64,000 nucleotides of DNA from Mucidula mucida. Taxonomy: Eukaryota > Basidiomycota > Agaricomycetes > Agaricales > Physalacriaceae. This document shows, one piece after another, positions 47,671 to 57,842 of this stretch (position 1 is its first letter; each line of letters opens with the position of its first letter). The translations under genes and the position numbers were made by a program. The stretch lies in contig JADNYV010000048.1 in NCBI GenBank assembly GCA_015501055.1, forward strand, positions 124,001 to 188,000. Reading direction: 5' to 3'. Below the pieces are notes generated by a model. That model was not told the DNA's origin. It did no database searches and was given only the letters and a program-made list of their open reading frames with translations.

Positions 47671-48466
47671 CAGTGTTGTACGGCTACACGGCGCGTGTAG
47701 CCGCCATTTAGCCAAAATGTAGCTTGGCTGCCATTCGCATGGCAGCTACGTAATGTAGCCGGAGTAGCTTGATCGACGGAACACGGTCCGAGCCAGCCAT
47801 ACCACGCCATTGATGCAAGGAAGCTATGGTCAATTGAGCACAGAGAGCAAAACACAATTTTGACTTTGCAGTCAGTGCACGCAAGAGTTCCGAACACATG
47901 ACCCCAGCGATGACTGATAGTACTAGTAGGTTGTGATACATTCTTGCAGACAGAACACGACTACACTTGGTTTGAGCCCGGGATGCGTCAGATAGCCCAT
48001 CAGGCAGTATGCGCGAGTGGTTCCAGCTCAATGAATCACTCCTCAATGAAGACAAGGACAACAAGCCTGTTTGGTCCCAGCGCACACGCTGGCTTTGAAC
48101 ATGCCTTTTGGAAGCACAGGTTTATGAAGGTGGGAAGAACCTCTCTAGATGATGAAGTGGCTGTTTGCACAGGGTGAAGAGATGAAGGAAATGGAGCCAG
48201 ATACAGAGGACTCATACCTATTTTCTTAGTGCAGTGGCATACCTTTCAATTTTCAACAAACCATACTTACATTCATATCATCCTACATACAGTCTAAAGT
48301 GTTTTTACGGTGTACAGTATGAGTAACAACATGCAAAATATGCTCGTCATTGTGCGCGGACCGGGAACAATTGTTGTGGCTACTCTGGCTACTCAATCTG
48401 TCCGCTATTAGCCGGAAAGCTACACAGGGCGGCAGCTACTGTCTGCCAGTAGCCTGAACAACACTG
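47671..48466. mobile_element. Non-autonomous hAT-type DNA transposon with intact target duplication
   Basis: Seen: the element starts CAGTGTTGT and ends ACAACACTG, a perfect 9-base terminal inverted repeat. Weaker inverted similarity (GGCTAC and GTAGC words) continues for about 40 bases inward at both ends. The flanks are identical 8-mers: GCAGAAAT at 47663-47670 and at 48467-48474. Known: an 8-base target duplication and CA(G)..TG ends are the mark of the hAT superfamily. At 796 bases it cannot encode a transposase, and the open frames inside (for example 47944-48177) look like nothing known. It lies about 215 bases beyond the CSN7 stop. The intact duplication suggests a fairly recent insertion. 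Confidence 0.88.
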
Positions 48467-48474
48467 GCAGAAAT
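48467..48474. repeat. Target site duplication, right copy
   Basis: GCAGAAAT, identical to 47663-47670. Confidence 0.9.
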
Positions 48475-48895
48475 GCTAGGCAGCTAGCATTCTTACGTCA
48501 GCATTGCACTGCTTCCTATCTGCCATCATCAGCAACAATAGCTGCCTTGCTGAACAGCTGCGTAAACTTGTCACAGCACTATTTTACGCCCTCGGACGTG
48601 TGTCTTGAACCTTTTCTGAACTTTTGGATTCACCGTAGATGCGTTAAATTCTGCAGATTGCCTTCAGACACACCTTAATATGGATAGTGACAACTTTAAC
48701 GGCGACAACTTTGAGTTCAATAATAGCATAACCGACAAAATGCTTCAGAAGTATGCTTGTGAGTTTTTCTTCTTTGAAACTGATTTTTGCACTAATAGCT
48801 GATTAACAGGAATTATGGAGCTGAACAATATGTGTCCCGCCATACAAGATGGTGCCCCTTCAATGATGGTTGGTGTCGTCTCAAATTTGCAACTA
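48475..48895. other. AT-rich relic DNA with a possible decayed first exon
   Basis: A frame beginning at about 48679 reads MDSDNFNGDNFEFNNSITDK and is followed by a plausible donor and acceptor (GTGAGT to TTAACAG), then breaks down. The Asn/Asp bias and the loss of frame suggest a decayed transposon gene. No family could be named. Confidence 0.35.
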
Positions 48896-49139
48896 CTGTA
48901 GCGTTTCGACCGCAAATTCACATAACAGGTCACGGGGGTCTTTGAAGTGAAGCTATATATACATCATAACGGGTCATGGACCACTTTGGTCAGGCACGAG
49001 CCTCCAAATAAGGAAATTTCAGGTCCCGCTATAAGCGGAACTGTCCAAAAAAGGCAATTTAAGGGTCTGTGAAGCTGTTCGCTGTAACTTCAGACCATAA
49101 TGGGTCACAGGCTGTGAAGTTACGGTTGAAACGCTACAG
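48896..49139. mobile_element. Mariner-like MITE, 244 bases
   Basis: Seen: the left end CTGTAGCGTTTCGACCGCAA and the right end, read inverted, CTGTAGCGTTTCAACCGTAA match at 18 of 20 positions. Similarity extends to about 26 bases. Both ends are flanked by TA (48894-48895 and 49140-49141), the target of Tc1/mariner elements. The inside has repeated words ATAACGGGTCA/ATAACAGGTCA/ATAATGGGTCA and no open frame. Known: short TA-flanked elements with such ends are moved in trans by mariner transposases. Confidence 0.78.
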
Positions 49140-50795
49140 TATCAAGCCTTTCCTCTAATATTCCAGGGATCATGCCCTCCATTAACAAGAATGGTGGCAA
49201 CAACGTGTTTATGCATGCAAGCATGTTGGATTAACTGGAAACACTGTGCCACACTGCATGTTCAACAGACAACAGTACGGGGGTTAAATTCCTTCACTAA
49301 ATTTAACTACTGACCTCCCATTAAAGCCAATTTTGACTGGCTGAGCAACAAATCTCCCCAATGATTTTGATGAAGACAACCTGAACTTAGACTTTGATGG
49401 CAATAATAACAATAAAGAAGACCATCAGCCACAGTCCAACAGAAAGGCAGAAGAAGGTTCTTCACAGGGTATATTAACATCTTGCTTGTTTGATTAATGC
49501 TGACTTTTGTGTAGCGTGGTTTATAAAGCCAAAGAATATGTCAACTGTTGTATACAAGTACTTTCAAAATACAATTTAACCTTACATGCAATATAAAAGC
49601 AGTTGACAACTTGTTCAGCCTGCAACGTTTTGCCAACAATCTGCATATAAGACATTGAGTCTTTGGATTTTACCTCAAGATCCTATTTTTGCACTCTTGA
49701 AGCATTGATTCAAGCCGCCAGAGCTCTAGCGCCCCCGCATTTACCTGTGATTACCTCACTTCTTTATTGACAAGCTTTTTTGCCCCAAATGTGGTAGCCA
49801 AACTCTTCTTAAGAAGAATGTCATGCTTTGGCCACAATGAGTCCTTAATTGGGAGGACTACTTTTACATTATCACTTGGGGATATTACTGTCAAAAAGAA
49901 TGTAAGAAATACTTCAATGGCTGAGGCTGTTCTCTTCTTAAATCCCTTTTGGCTTACCTCTGTCAGTTACCGGGGTGGCACATCTATTTGCATTACAAAA
50001 CTACTTCATGTTGCAAACCAGCACAAAATGAGTGCTGCTGGTGTTTGAGCACTTCTCCTCGAGCTTCATACCGCTTACTTTAACACACTGAGGCTGCAAA
50101 TACCTTAAATTAGTGCTTGAGTATGTTTAAGAATAAGAAACGGTATAGGTACCATTGAGATCCAGCGTTCAGGATTATTTCTAACCCCAGCACCTTTTGA
50201 TACTGTTCTTTGTGAATTTTTCTGACCTAAAAAGTTACAATAGTTATGTTTTGGATAAACACACATTATTAAGGCTTTTGGTCCAACTGGTGGAGCATAA
50301 TGAGCCAGATGCAAATCAGCATACCTCTTGTCTTCCACTATTAGAACAGCTTGAACTTAATGACTTGCATAAGGTTAGACCTAAATACTCGGATTACAAG
50401 AACACCTAATCTGAATTGTTCTACAGATTACAAAACATTGTGCTACAGAAGATGGGCTGTTACTGTTTAATGCCCTCTGGACTTGCATGGCCTTATACTA
50501 CATCAAAGCACAGGCATTGACATTAACAAAGTCCCACAAGGAACATATTGGACCACTGACTGCAATTGCCTCCTCCGCAAGGAAATTTGGGTTCAACAAC
50601 CCAAAGGTGGTATATTCCAATAATCCAATCAAGGTAGAGCATAATAGTATGGCTACTGTACCCTTTTAATATGCAAGCCTAGAATAAAAGTTTACTCTAT
50701 GCTGCCTTTTCATCCTTAGTAGGGAATCTCACACCAATAGCCGAGGCACACAAATATACAGAACTGAGCATGTCATTCTCAGTGCAAGTTAAGAT
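49140..50795. other. AT-rich relic DNA, probably an old decayed transposon
   Basis: Fragments of coding-like sequence appear in several frames: an Asn/Asp-rich part near 49370-49470, 49767-50048, 50197-50409 and 50487-50669 (AIASSARKFGFNNPKVVYSN). Stops and frame changes separate them. Composition differs sharply from the gene-dense side. I could not name the family and saw no terminal repeats around the block. Confidence 0.4.
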
Positions 50796-51240
50796 TGTCA
50801 TGAATTGCCTCTATTCTGTTGGCCCCACCTCGGTCCACATTGTCATTGTGTTAATGCCATACTCTTCCATCATCACATATTACATGCTCCGGGTCTGGTC
50901 CGCACTGCATTAGCCCAGGCCTAATCCAGGTATAGCCCATCAGCGTAGCCTGTCACCTGTCCATCACCTCATGATGCAATCCACACTGCCTCTTGTTTAA
51001 CTTTGAGTCATTCTATTGTTTACACAGCCACAGACTCTTTATATATATACACAGCCTTTCTAGGTAGATTCCTCAGTTTGTCAACTTTGTCTCTACACTG
51101 TTCGGTAGCCCCTGCACTGTATTGAGCCTGACCTGCTCCTACTTCACCTTATCATCATCTTTGCCTCTTGTCTCCATTGTTTCCCCGTCTCTGTGCGACT
51201 TGGGTGGTTGTTTGGTTTACACCGGACTCTGTCCTTGACA
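50796..51240 (+). repeat. 5' LTR of element A (445 bases)
   Basis: It begins TGTCA and ends TGACA, a 5-base inverted terminus. A TATA-like stretch (TTTATATATATACAC) lies about 240 bases in. It matches 56901-57295 closely. Confidence 0.85.
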
Positions 51241-53160
51241 CATTGATGAACTCTTTATACCCACCTCGCTGCCTTGCTCGTGCATGCCCGCCAACCAATT
51301 AGTTGAACCCCAACCCAATCTTGCCCCCGAGCTACTTGTTTGTTTGAAAGACACACCACCTCCCCGTATGTTGACCACCAAAGAACTTAACTTCAAAGCG
51401 CTGCCTTGGGCTATACAGGTTACATTGCCAGTTCCCGCATAAGCTTCCCACGCACCGACAAACCTTCACCATTGTGCGCTTCTCCGCTGATGCTGAGCCA
51501 CCCTTGCTTCCTCCCGGCTTGTCTTTAACAAAACCAATAGAAACCACTGGATCATCAACCCGCCGGTGACTGGAACACAACCTACTTTGACACATCAAAG
51601 AATCCTGGTACATCCTCCTGGAAGACAGTGAAAAAGTCTACCTTGACTCAGAAGACTTTGCGGTGCCCAACATACTTAGAGCAACACCGCAGAGACTAGC
51701 ACAGAGAGCTGCTACCTCAAGAGAGGCCCCAGCTGAGTCGTCATTACAACCAGTACCAGTCACTCACTCACTACCCCCGCCGTCCCAGAACCGGTTCAAA
51801 CCCAGGAACCTGCACCTGTATCTCCTGTATTATCCCTGGTCTCTGAACCCCATACCCCAGTTTCCCATCCCGCTTCGCCAATCCCTATTGATCTTGGCCT
51901 TATCCACCTGCTCCCGATCCCCCATCACCCTCGCCATCTCCCCCTAATCCACCCCAGTCTAATCTCCCGCTCCTAACCCTGCATGTCCAACATCTCTGAA
52001 CCAGTGCCAAGCTTGACGACTACCATGGCACCGCCCACATCCAGCACCTGGCTTGCATACTTCGCAATTACTTCCGCCTCAACAAGGCCCGTTATACCAC
52101 CGGCAAAGAACAGGTCTCGTTATTCCTCAGCTACCTTAAGGGTCCCATTGCAGGCAAATGGGCGGAGAGGCCATGAAGGAGTACAATGCCGATCAGGCAG
52201 ATAACACTATCGCCCCGCTGATAAGTGATGGACCACCATGGATACTGTTATCAATCAGTTCAAATTGGACTTTGCCGCTCTAGACCCGTTACCACCGCTT
52301 GTCAGATGGTGGAAACAATCGCATGACAGGAGAGCTGGCAGACCTTAATAAGTTCATCACTGCATTTGATACCCATGCATAACTGACGAGTCTGGTTTTG
52401 ATGAGATCTCCTTGCTCCACTACTTCAAAAAGGGCTTAACCCAAGCCTGTCAATTACATCTCCACCTCGTTCCCCATTCCCACCAACCTTGCGGACTACA
52501 AGCAATGTGTAGTTGTGATGCAGAACACGTGGAAGGCACAATAACACAAGAAGGCCATTTGGTGTTCTGGTGGCTGGGGTACAACTTCAACATTGTGCCC
52601 CGATGACTCCAGCTGCTCGAGCCCCAGCCCCTGACATGGGAGTCCCCATGGATGTAGACGCGTCTAGATGCCCAGGTGCACATTTGAACTTCCACTCTTC
52701 TGAGACTGACTGCCTTTGAAGAAGAAACCCTTCATCGTTGTGGGGCCTGCTTAAGTGCTGCCAGACCGGCCACATGTCCAATGACTGTCCCACGCGTGGC
52801 CCCGTCCCTGGCCGGAACATTTGCATACTAAGGTCATTGTGCCTGGTGCCCCATCCACCTCCATGTCCGACACTTCTACATCAACCCAAGTTGACGCCGT
52901 CCAGCAGATCAGGCGGTGGCCAATCTCCTTCGGACATTGCAGGAAGATGCAAAAGAGCAGGCAATGGCATATTTGAAGGATGTTGCCAGTTTGGATTTTT
53001 ACAATGCTCCCTACCACAACATTAGGAGGAGCCGTAACACATTTTGCCAAGAATTTTGCCAATTGATATGCTGTACTATCTTCCCTGTGTGAGCATGTCC
53101 ATCCCTTAGAATTTTGAGTATCCACAGTCACCGAAACCAACAGACACCCTCCATTACCTT
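51241..53160 (+). pseudogene. Relic gag of element A
   Basis: There are open pieces in several frames with Pro-rich sequence (51663-51947). Near 52740-52800 a zinc-knuckle remnant reads LLKCCQTGHMSNDCPTRG. It keeps the second Cys, the His and the last Cys of C-x2-C-x4-H-x4-C but has lost the first Cys. No continuous gag frame remains. Confidence 0.65.
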
Positions 53161-56100
53161 GAACTTGAATTCATTGGCAATGCTACTGGCAGAAAAATTG
53201 TTGCACACGCCTTGATCAACAGCGGCGCTGAAGAGATCATCATCAACGCCTGGTTCGCCAATCTTCACAATTTTACCCTCATACCTTTATCCTCCCCATT
53301 CTCTGTTTGTAATGTCAACGGCTCTGGAACGTCATGGGCTGGGTGCGACACTACACCATCCAATGTGTTTGCATCTATAGCCGAGACGGCCAGTCCTACT
53401 ACAAGGAGCTTGTAAAACTTTACATTACGGATATTGGGGCTCATGACATCATTCTAGGAACAGACTGGCTGGACAAGCATAATCCCTCTATCAACTGGGC
53501 CGGCACCCAGGTTGACTTTAATCAATGTCCAAAAACCTGCATTCTCAAGAATCCTCCTGTAACTAATGTGCGTACACACGCCAAATCCACTCCAGTTCCA
53601 GTTGACGCCTCTGCAAAACCCCACGACCCCCGGCTCTGGCATAAAGACTATAAGGTCCAGTGGAAGGATTGGCAAGGTAACCTTCAACCGGTACCCACCC
53701 AGCAAACTGCGGAAGTGTTCCGGAATGATTATTTCCACCCGGTGCGAGATCCAAATCCTTCAGACAGCCCCTCTGTTCACATTCACGCGGGGTTTACAAA
53801 GGCTCAGCAACTTGCAAAAGAGAACAAGAAACCAACTGACACCTGTTCCCTATCCTCGCAGATCCCAGCACCCTATCATACCTATCTTACGGTCTTTGAC
53901 AAATACACATTCAAACGTCTCCCCGCACACACCTCTTGGGATCACGCTATTGACCTTACTCCTAGATTTGAACCCAAACCGTGCAAGACCTACCCTCTGT
54001 TGCCCATTGAACAAGTTGAACTCAACGTGTTCCTGGACAAGAACTTGGCTAAAGGGTATATCCGCCCATCTAAATCCCCTATGACGAGTCCCTTCTTCTT
54101 TGTTAAAAAGAAAGACGGAAAGCTACACCCTGTCTAGGACTACCGCAAGCTCAACATAAGAACTATCAAGAACCAGTACCCCCTTCCCCTTATACCTGAG
54201 CTTATTGACAAGCTTAAGGGCACAAGGATCTTCTCTAAAATTGACTTGCGTTGGGGTTACAATAATGTTTGGATCAAAGAAGGAGACAAGTAGAAGGGCG
54301 CGTTCAAGAAAAATCACGGCCTGTTTAAACCTACGGTGATGTTTTTTGGTCTTATGAATTCCCCTGCCACGTTTCAAGCAATGATGAATACCATTCTTAA
54401 GGACCTTATTGACTTGGAAAAAGTTGTGGTATATATAAACAACATCCTGATATTTACAAAAACACTTGAGGAACACCAAGACGTGGTTTGGCAAGTCTTA
54501 CAGCAGCTTTGGGATTATGATCTTTATGTCAAGCCAGAGAAATGCATCTTTAAAGCTGAGTCAATCGAATTCTTGGGACTTATCATCTCTCACAACGCAC
54601 TTTGCATGAACCCCGTCAAGGTTGCCGGCATTGTACAATGGCCAAAACCTTAAAATATTAAAGATGTTCAGTTCTTCCTTGGATTTGGGAACTTTTATCG
54701 CTGGTTCATCCAAAATTTCTTCAAGATTGCCCGTCCGCTCTTCGACCTCACCAAGAAAAGCGAGACCTGGGCATGGACACCTGAGTGCCAAGCTGCATTT
54801 AAAGCGCTCAAAGATGTGTTTACCTCCTCTCCTGTTCTAGTCATGCCCAATCCTGACAAACCCTATTGTATTGAAGTTGATGCCTCCAATTACGCAACCG
54901 GGGGAATTTTGGCGCAACCGGGAGCCAATGAGCAATGGCATCCGGTTGCCTATCTATCCAAGTCCCTTTTAAAACCTGAGCACAACTATGACATCTACAA
55001 CAAAGAGCTTTTAGCCATTATTTGGGCACTGGAATCCTGAAGGCACTACTTGGAGGGCGCCTCCCACCCGGTAGATATCATCACTGATCATAAGAACCTC
55101 AAGTACTTCACCAATTCACAGAAACTGAGCCGCTGCCAGGCGCGATGGGCCCTGTTCCTCATCCGCTTCAACTACACCCTGACTCACAAACCTGGAACAT
55201 CTAATCACAGCAACCCGCTCTCCCACCGTGTAGATCATAAAGAGGGGATTGAGAAGAATAACTCAAACTAAGTGTTACTAGGTCCTAAATTCTTCCAGGT
55301 TTGGGCAACACAGCCGGGTGAGGTTACCACAATCAGAGATGCAGAGCTAAGGAGACACATTTGAGAATGTCCAAAAAAGGATGTTGAAGTCTGTGGTATG
55401 TTAGACGTGATTCTTAAAAACGGTCCTTATATGCTGGTCAAAAACTTATAGGAATGGAACTATGAAGACGGCATTATCCTCTTCCAAGGCAAGGTCTACG
55501 TTCCAAACAACCTTGAACTTCGACGTGACATAGTCAAAATGCACCACAACCTCGTTGCCCCCGGGCACCCAGGACACTTCAAGATGTACGAGCTTCTCAG
55601 TTAAGAGTTCTGGAGGCCAGGCATGTCAGTCTTTGTTTGAGATTATGTCAACGGCTGCGCTACCTGTCAGATGACAAAACCCAGCAACCATCCCGCCCAT
55701 GTCCCGCTCGTTCCTAACGAGGTCCCTAAATGTCCCTTTGACACCATTACAACCAACTTCATTACTGACCTCCCAGAATGTGAAGGTTACAACGCCATCC
55801 ACTGTGTGGTTGACCAACTCACAAAGGGCGTGGTTGTATCCCCATGTCGCAAGACCATTGACACAGATGGCACAGTGGACATACTGCTGGAAGGCACCTT
55901 CCAACATTACGGTCTTTGGGACAAGATGATCTCCAACCGAGGCCCACAGTTCGCCAGCAAAGTTATGCAGGCTATTTACGCTAAGTTTGGCATTACCTCT
56001 GCGCTTAGTACGGCTTATCATCCCCAGACAGACGGCAAAACCAAGTACTACAACCAGAAGCTTGAGCAATACCTATGCGGCTTTTGCAACTACCAACAAG

Positions 56101-56850
56101 ACAACTGGGTCAAGCACCTGCCATATGCCAAATTCTCCCATAACACCCGTGTTCACTCTGCCATGGGCAAATCCCCCTTCAAACTCCTTCACGGATATCA
56201 GCCGCGCTTCTTTTCCCCACTGAAACCCACATCCAACATCCCCTCCGTTGAGGAACAACTCACCAACCTTCAGCATTTGTGCAATGAGGTTCAGGCAAGC
56301 CTTACTACAGCGGCAGAAGTGATGAAAAGGAACAACGGAGATGTCACAGAGAAGGGCATTATGTTTGAGGTTGGAGACAAGGTGCTATTAGATGGCAAGA
56401 ACCTGAAGACAACACGGCCCAAAGCTAAGCTTTCTGATAAGTGACACGGGCCATTCAAGATCACTAACATACTCAGCCCAGTAACCTATTGCCTTAAGTT
56501 ACCACCAAAGTGGCGCATCCACCCAGTCTTTTACGCATCCCTACTCATCCCATACATCAAGACCCCTGCTTACGGTCCTAACTTCCTGGGAGTTCCCCTA
56601 GACCTACTGGACACTGATGAGGAGTACAACGTGGAGGAGATCCTGGACTTACGGCTAACTCGTAATAAGCAGGCATAGAGTACCTGGTGAAGTGGTTGGA
56701 CTATTCAAGCTCTGAGAATATATGGGAGCCGGTGTTGGGACTGACGAAGGCGCTGGATAAGATAGCTGACTTCTACAAGGCATACCCAAAGGCATACAAG
56801 AAGCCACTCCCTTGCCTACAAGGCCTTGGTGTCTTGATTGGAGATATCTA
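53161..56850 (+). pseudogene. Relic pol of element A (protease, RT, RNase H, integrase, chromodomain)
   Basis: Protease: 53200-53480 (ALINSGAEEII, DIILGTDWL). RT: about 53870-54650, with AIDLTPRFEPKPCKTYPL, SPFFFVKKKDGKLHPV, then [13 protein letters not shown]. RNase H: about 54810-55200 (VDASNYATGGILAQ, THKPGTSN). Integrase: about 55470-56440 (HHNLVAPGHPGH, YHPQTDGKTK). Chromodomain: about 56625-56790 (YLVKWLDYSSSENIWEP). In-frame stops include 54135-54137, 54291-54293, 55038-55040, 55637-55639, 56442-56444 and 56677-56679. The catalytic acids are replaced: protease IDSG reads INSG (53218-53220), the RT YxDD box reads YINN (54439-54444), and the integrase D,D,E reads N (55755), N (55935) and K (56043). 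It is certainly inactive. Confidence 0.88.
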
Positions 56851-56900
56851 GGCAGGCACTTCTGCGTTCCAGGCGCAAGCGCAGCCTAAAGAGGGGGTAT

Positions 56901-57295
56901 TGTCACGAATTACCTCTATTCTATTGGCCCCACCTCAGTCCACATTGTCATTGTGTCAATGCCACACTCTTCCATCATCACATATTACATGCTCCGGGTC
57001 CGGTCTGCACTGCCTTAGCCCAGGCCTAATCCAGGTATAGCCCATCAGCATAGCCTGTCACCTGTCCATTACCTCATGATGCGATCCACACTGCCTCTTG
57101 TTTAACTTTAAGCCATTCTATTGTTTACACAGCCACAGACTCTTTATATATATACACAGCCTTTCTAGGTAGATTTCTCAGTTCGTCAACTTCATCTCTA
57201 CACTGTTCGGTAGCCCCCTGCACTGTATTAAGCCTGACCTGCTCCTACTTCACCTTATCATCATCTTTGCCTCTTGTCTCCATTGTTCCCCCGTC
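56901..57295 (+). repeat. 3' LTR of element A, truncated by element B
   Basis: It starts TGTCA directly after a purine-rich tract and parallels the 5' LTR up to CCCCGTC, where the LTR of element B begins. About 50 LTR bases are missing from this side. Confidence 0.85.
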
Positions 57296-57831
57296 TGTTA
57301 GTGACTGACTATAGCCACATGACTAAACCAGATACCACAGAGAGACTCAAGGAAAGAAAGTGTTTGCGTTTGTAGAACTAGGCTAGGCCAGGTGTATAAA
57401 CGAGATTGGAACTAAAGTACAGTGATACTATGCTACTGCTTATATACTAGTAAGTCTGTGTTTGGGACTCCTTGTCCATACATGTTGCTGCTAGGGATAA
57501 CTCCACGCCCTTGACCCAGTGTTGTATGCTACTAGCCCATGAAACCATTAAATACAAGTGGTAACTGCATGTAAGTAATAATACTGAAACGACCATGTGT
57601 GCTACGAGTGTCGGTGGTGTGTATACAATAGGGAGTCCATAAGGTATCGGCATGTATGATGTCATCCATGTGTTGGGCGTGTGTCCGACATGAGTACAGC
57701 GTTGGAAATGAAAAGGAGTATGATTGGTAACGAAACAGATAATGAAACAGTCTGTTGATTGATAAGACAAGCCAAGCCCCCAATAAGATATGATGAGATA
57801 TGAAAATGTGAAAATATGGCGATTTATAACA
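57296..57831 (-). repeat. LTR of element B (536 bases)
   Basis: It has TGTTA..TAACA ends and is similar to 60108-60625 throughout. It is inserted in the 3' LTR of element A after CCGTC, the presumed left target copy. Confidence 0.87.
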
Positions 57832-57842
57832 TCACCCCCTCC

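Larger units (their letters stand above)
50796..57295 (+). mobile_element. Element A: decayed Ty3/gypsy chromovirus, plus strand
   Basis: Seen: the 5' LTR is at 50796-51240 (TGTCA..TGACA), then relic gag, protease, reverse transcriptase, RNase H, integrase and chromodomain in the Ty3/gypsy order. A purine tract follows at about 56888-56898, then a 3' LTR from 56901 that is cut at about 57295 by element B. The two LTRs share the first about 395 bases with roughly twenty differences by eye, mostly transitions. Many in-frame stops break pol. Known: a C-terminal chromodomain marks chromoviruses, which target heterochromatin. I did not recognise a tRNA primer site after the 5' LTR. The rest of the 3' LTR should lie beyond the window, on the far side of B and C. 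Confidence 0.9.
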
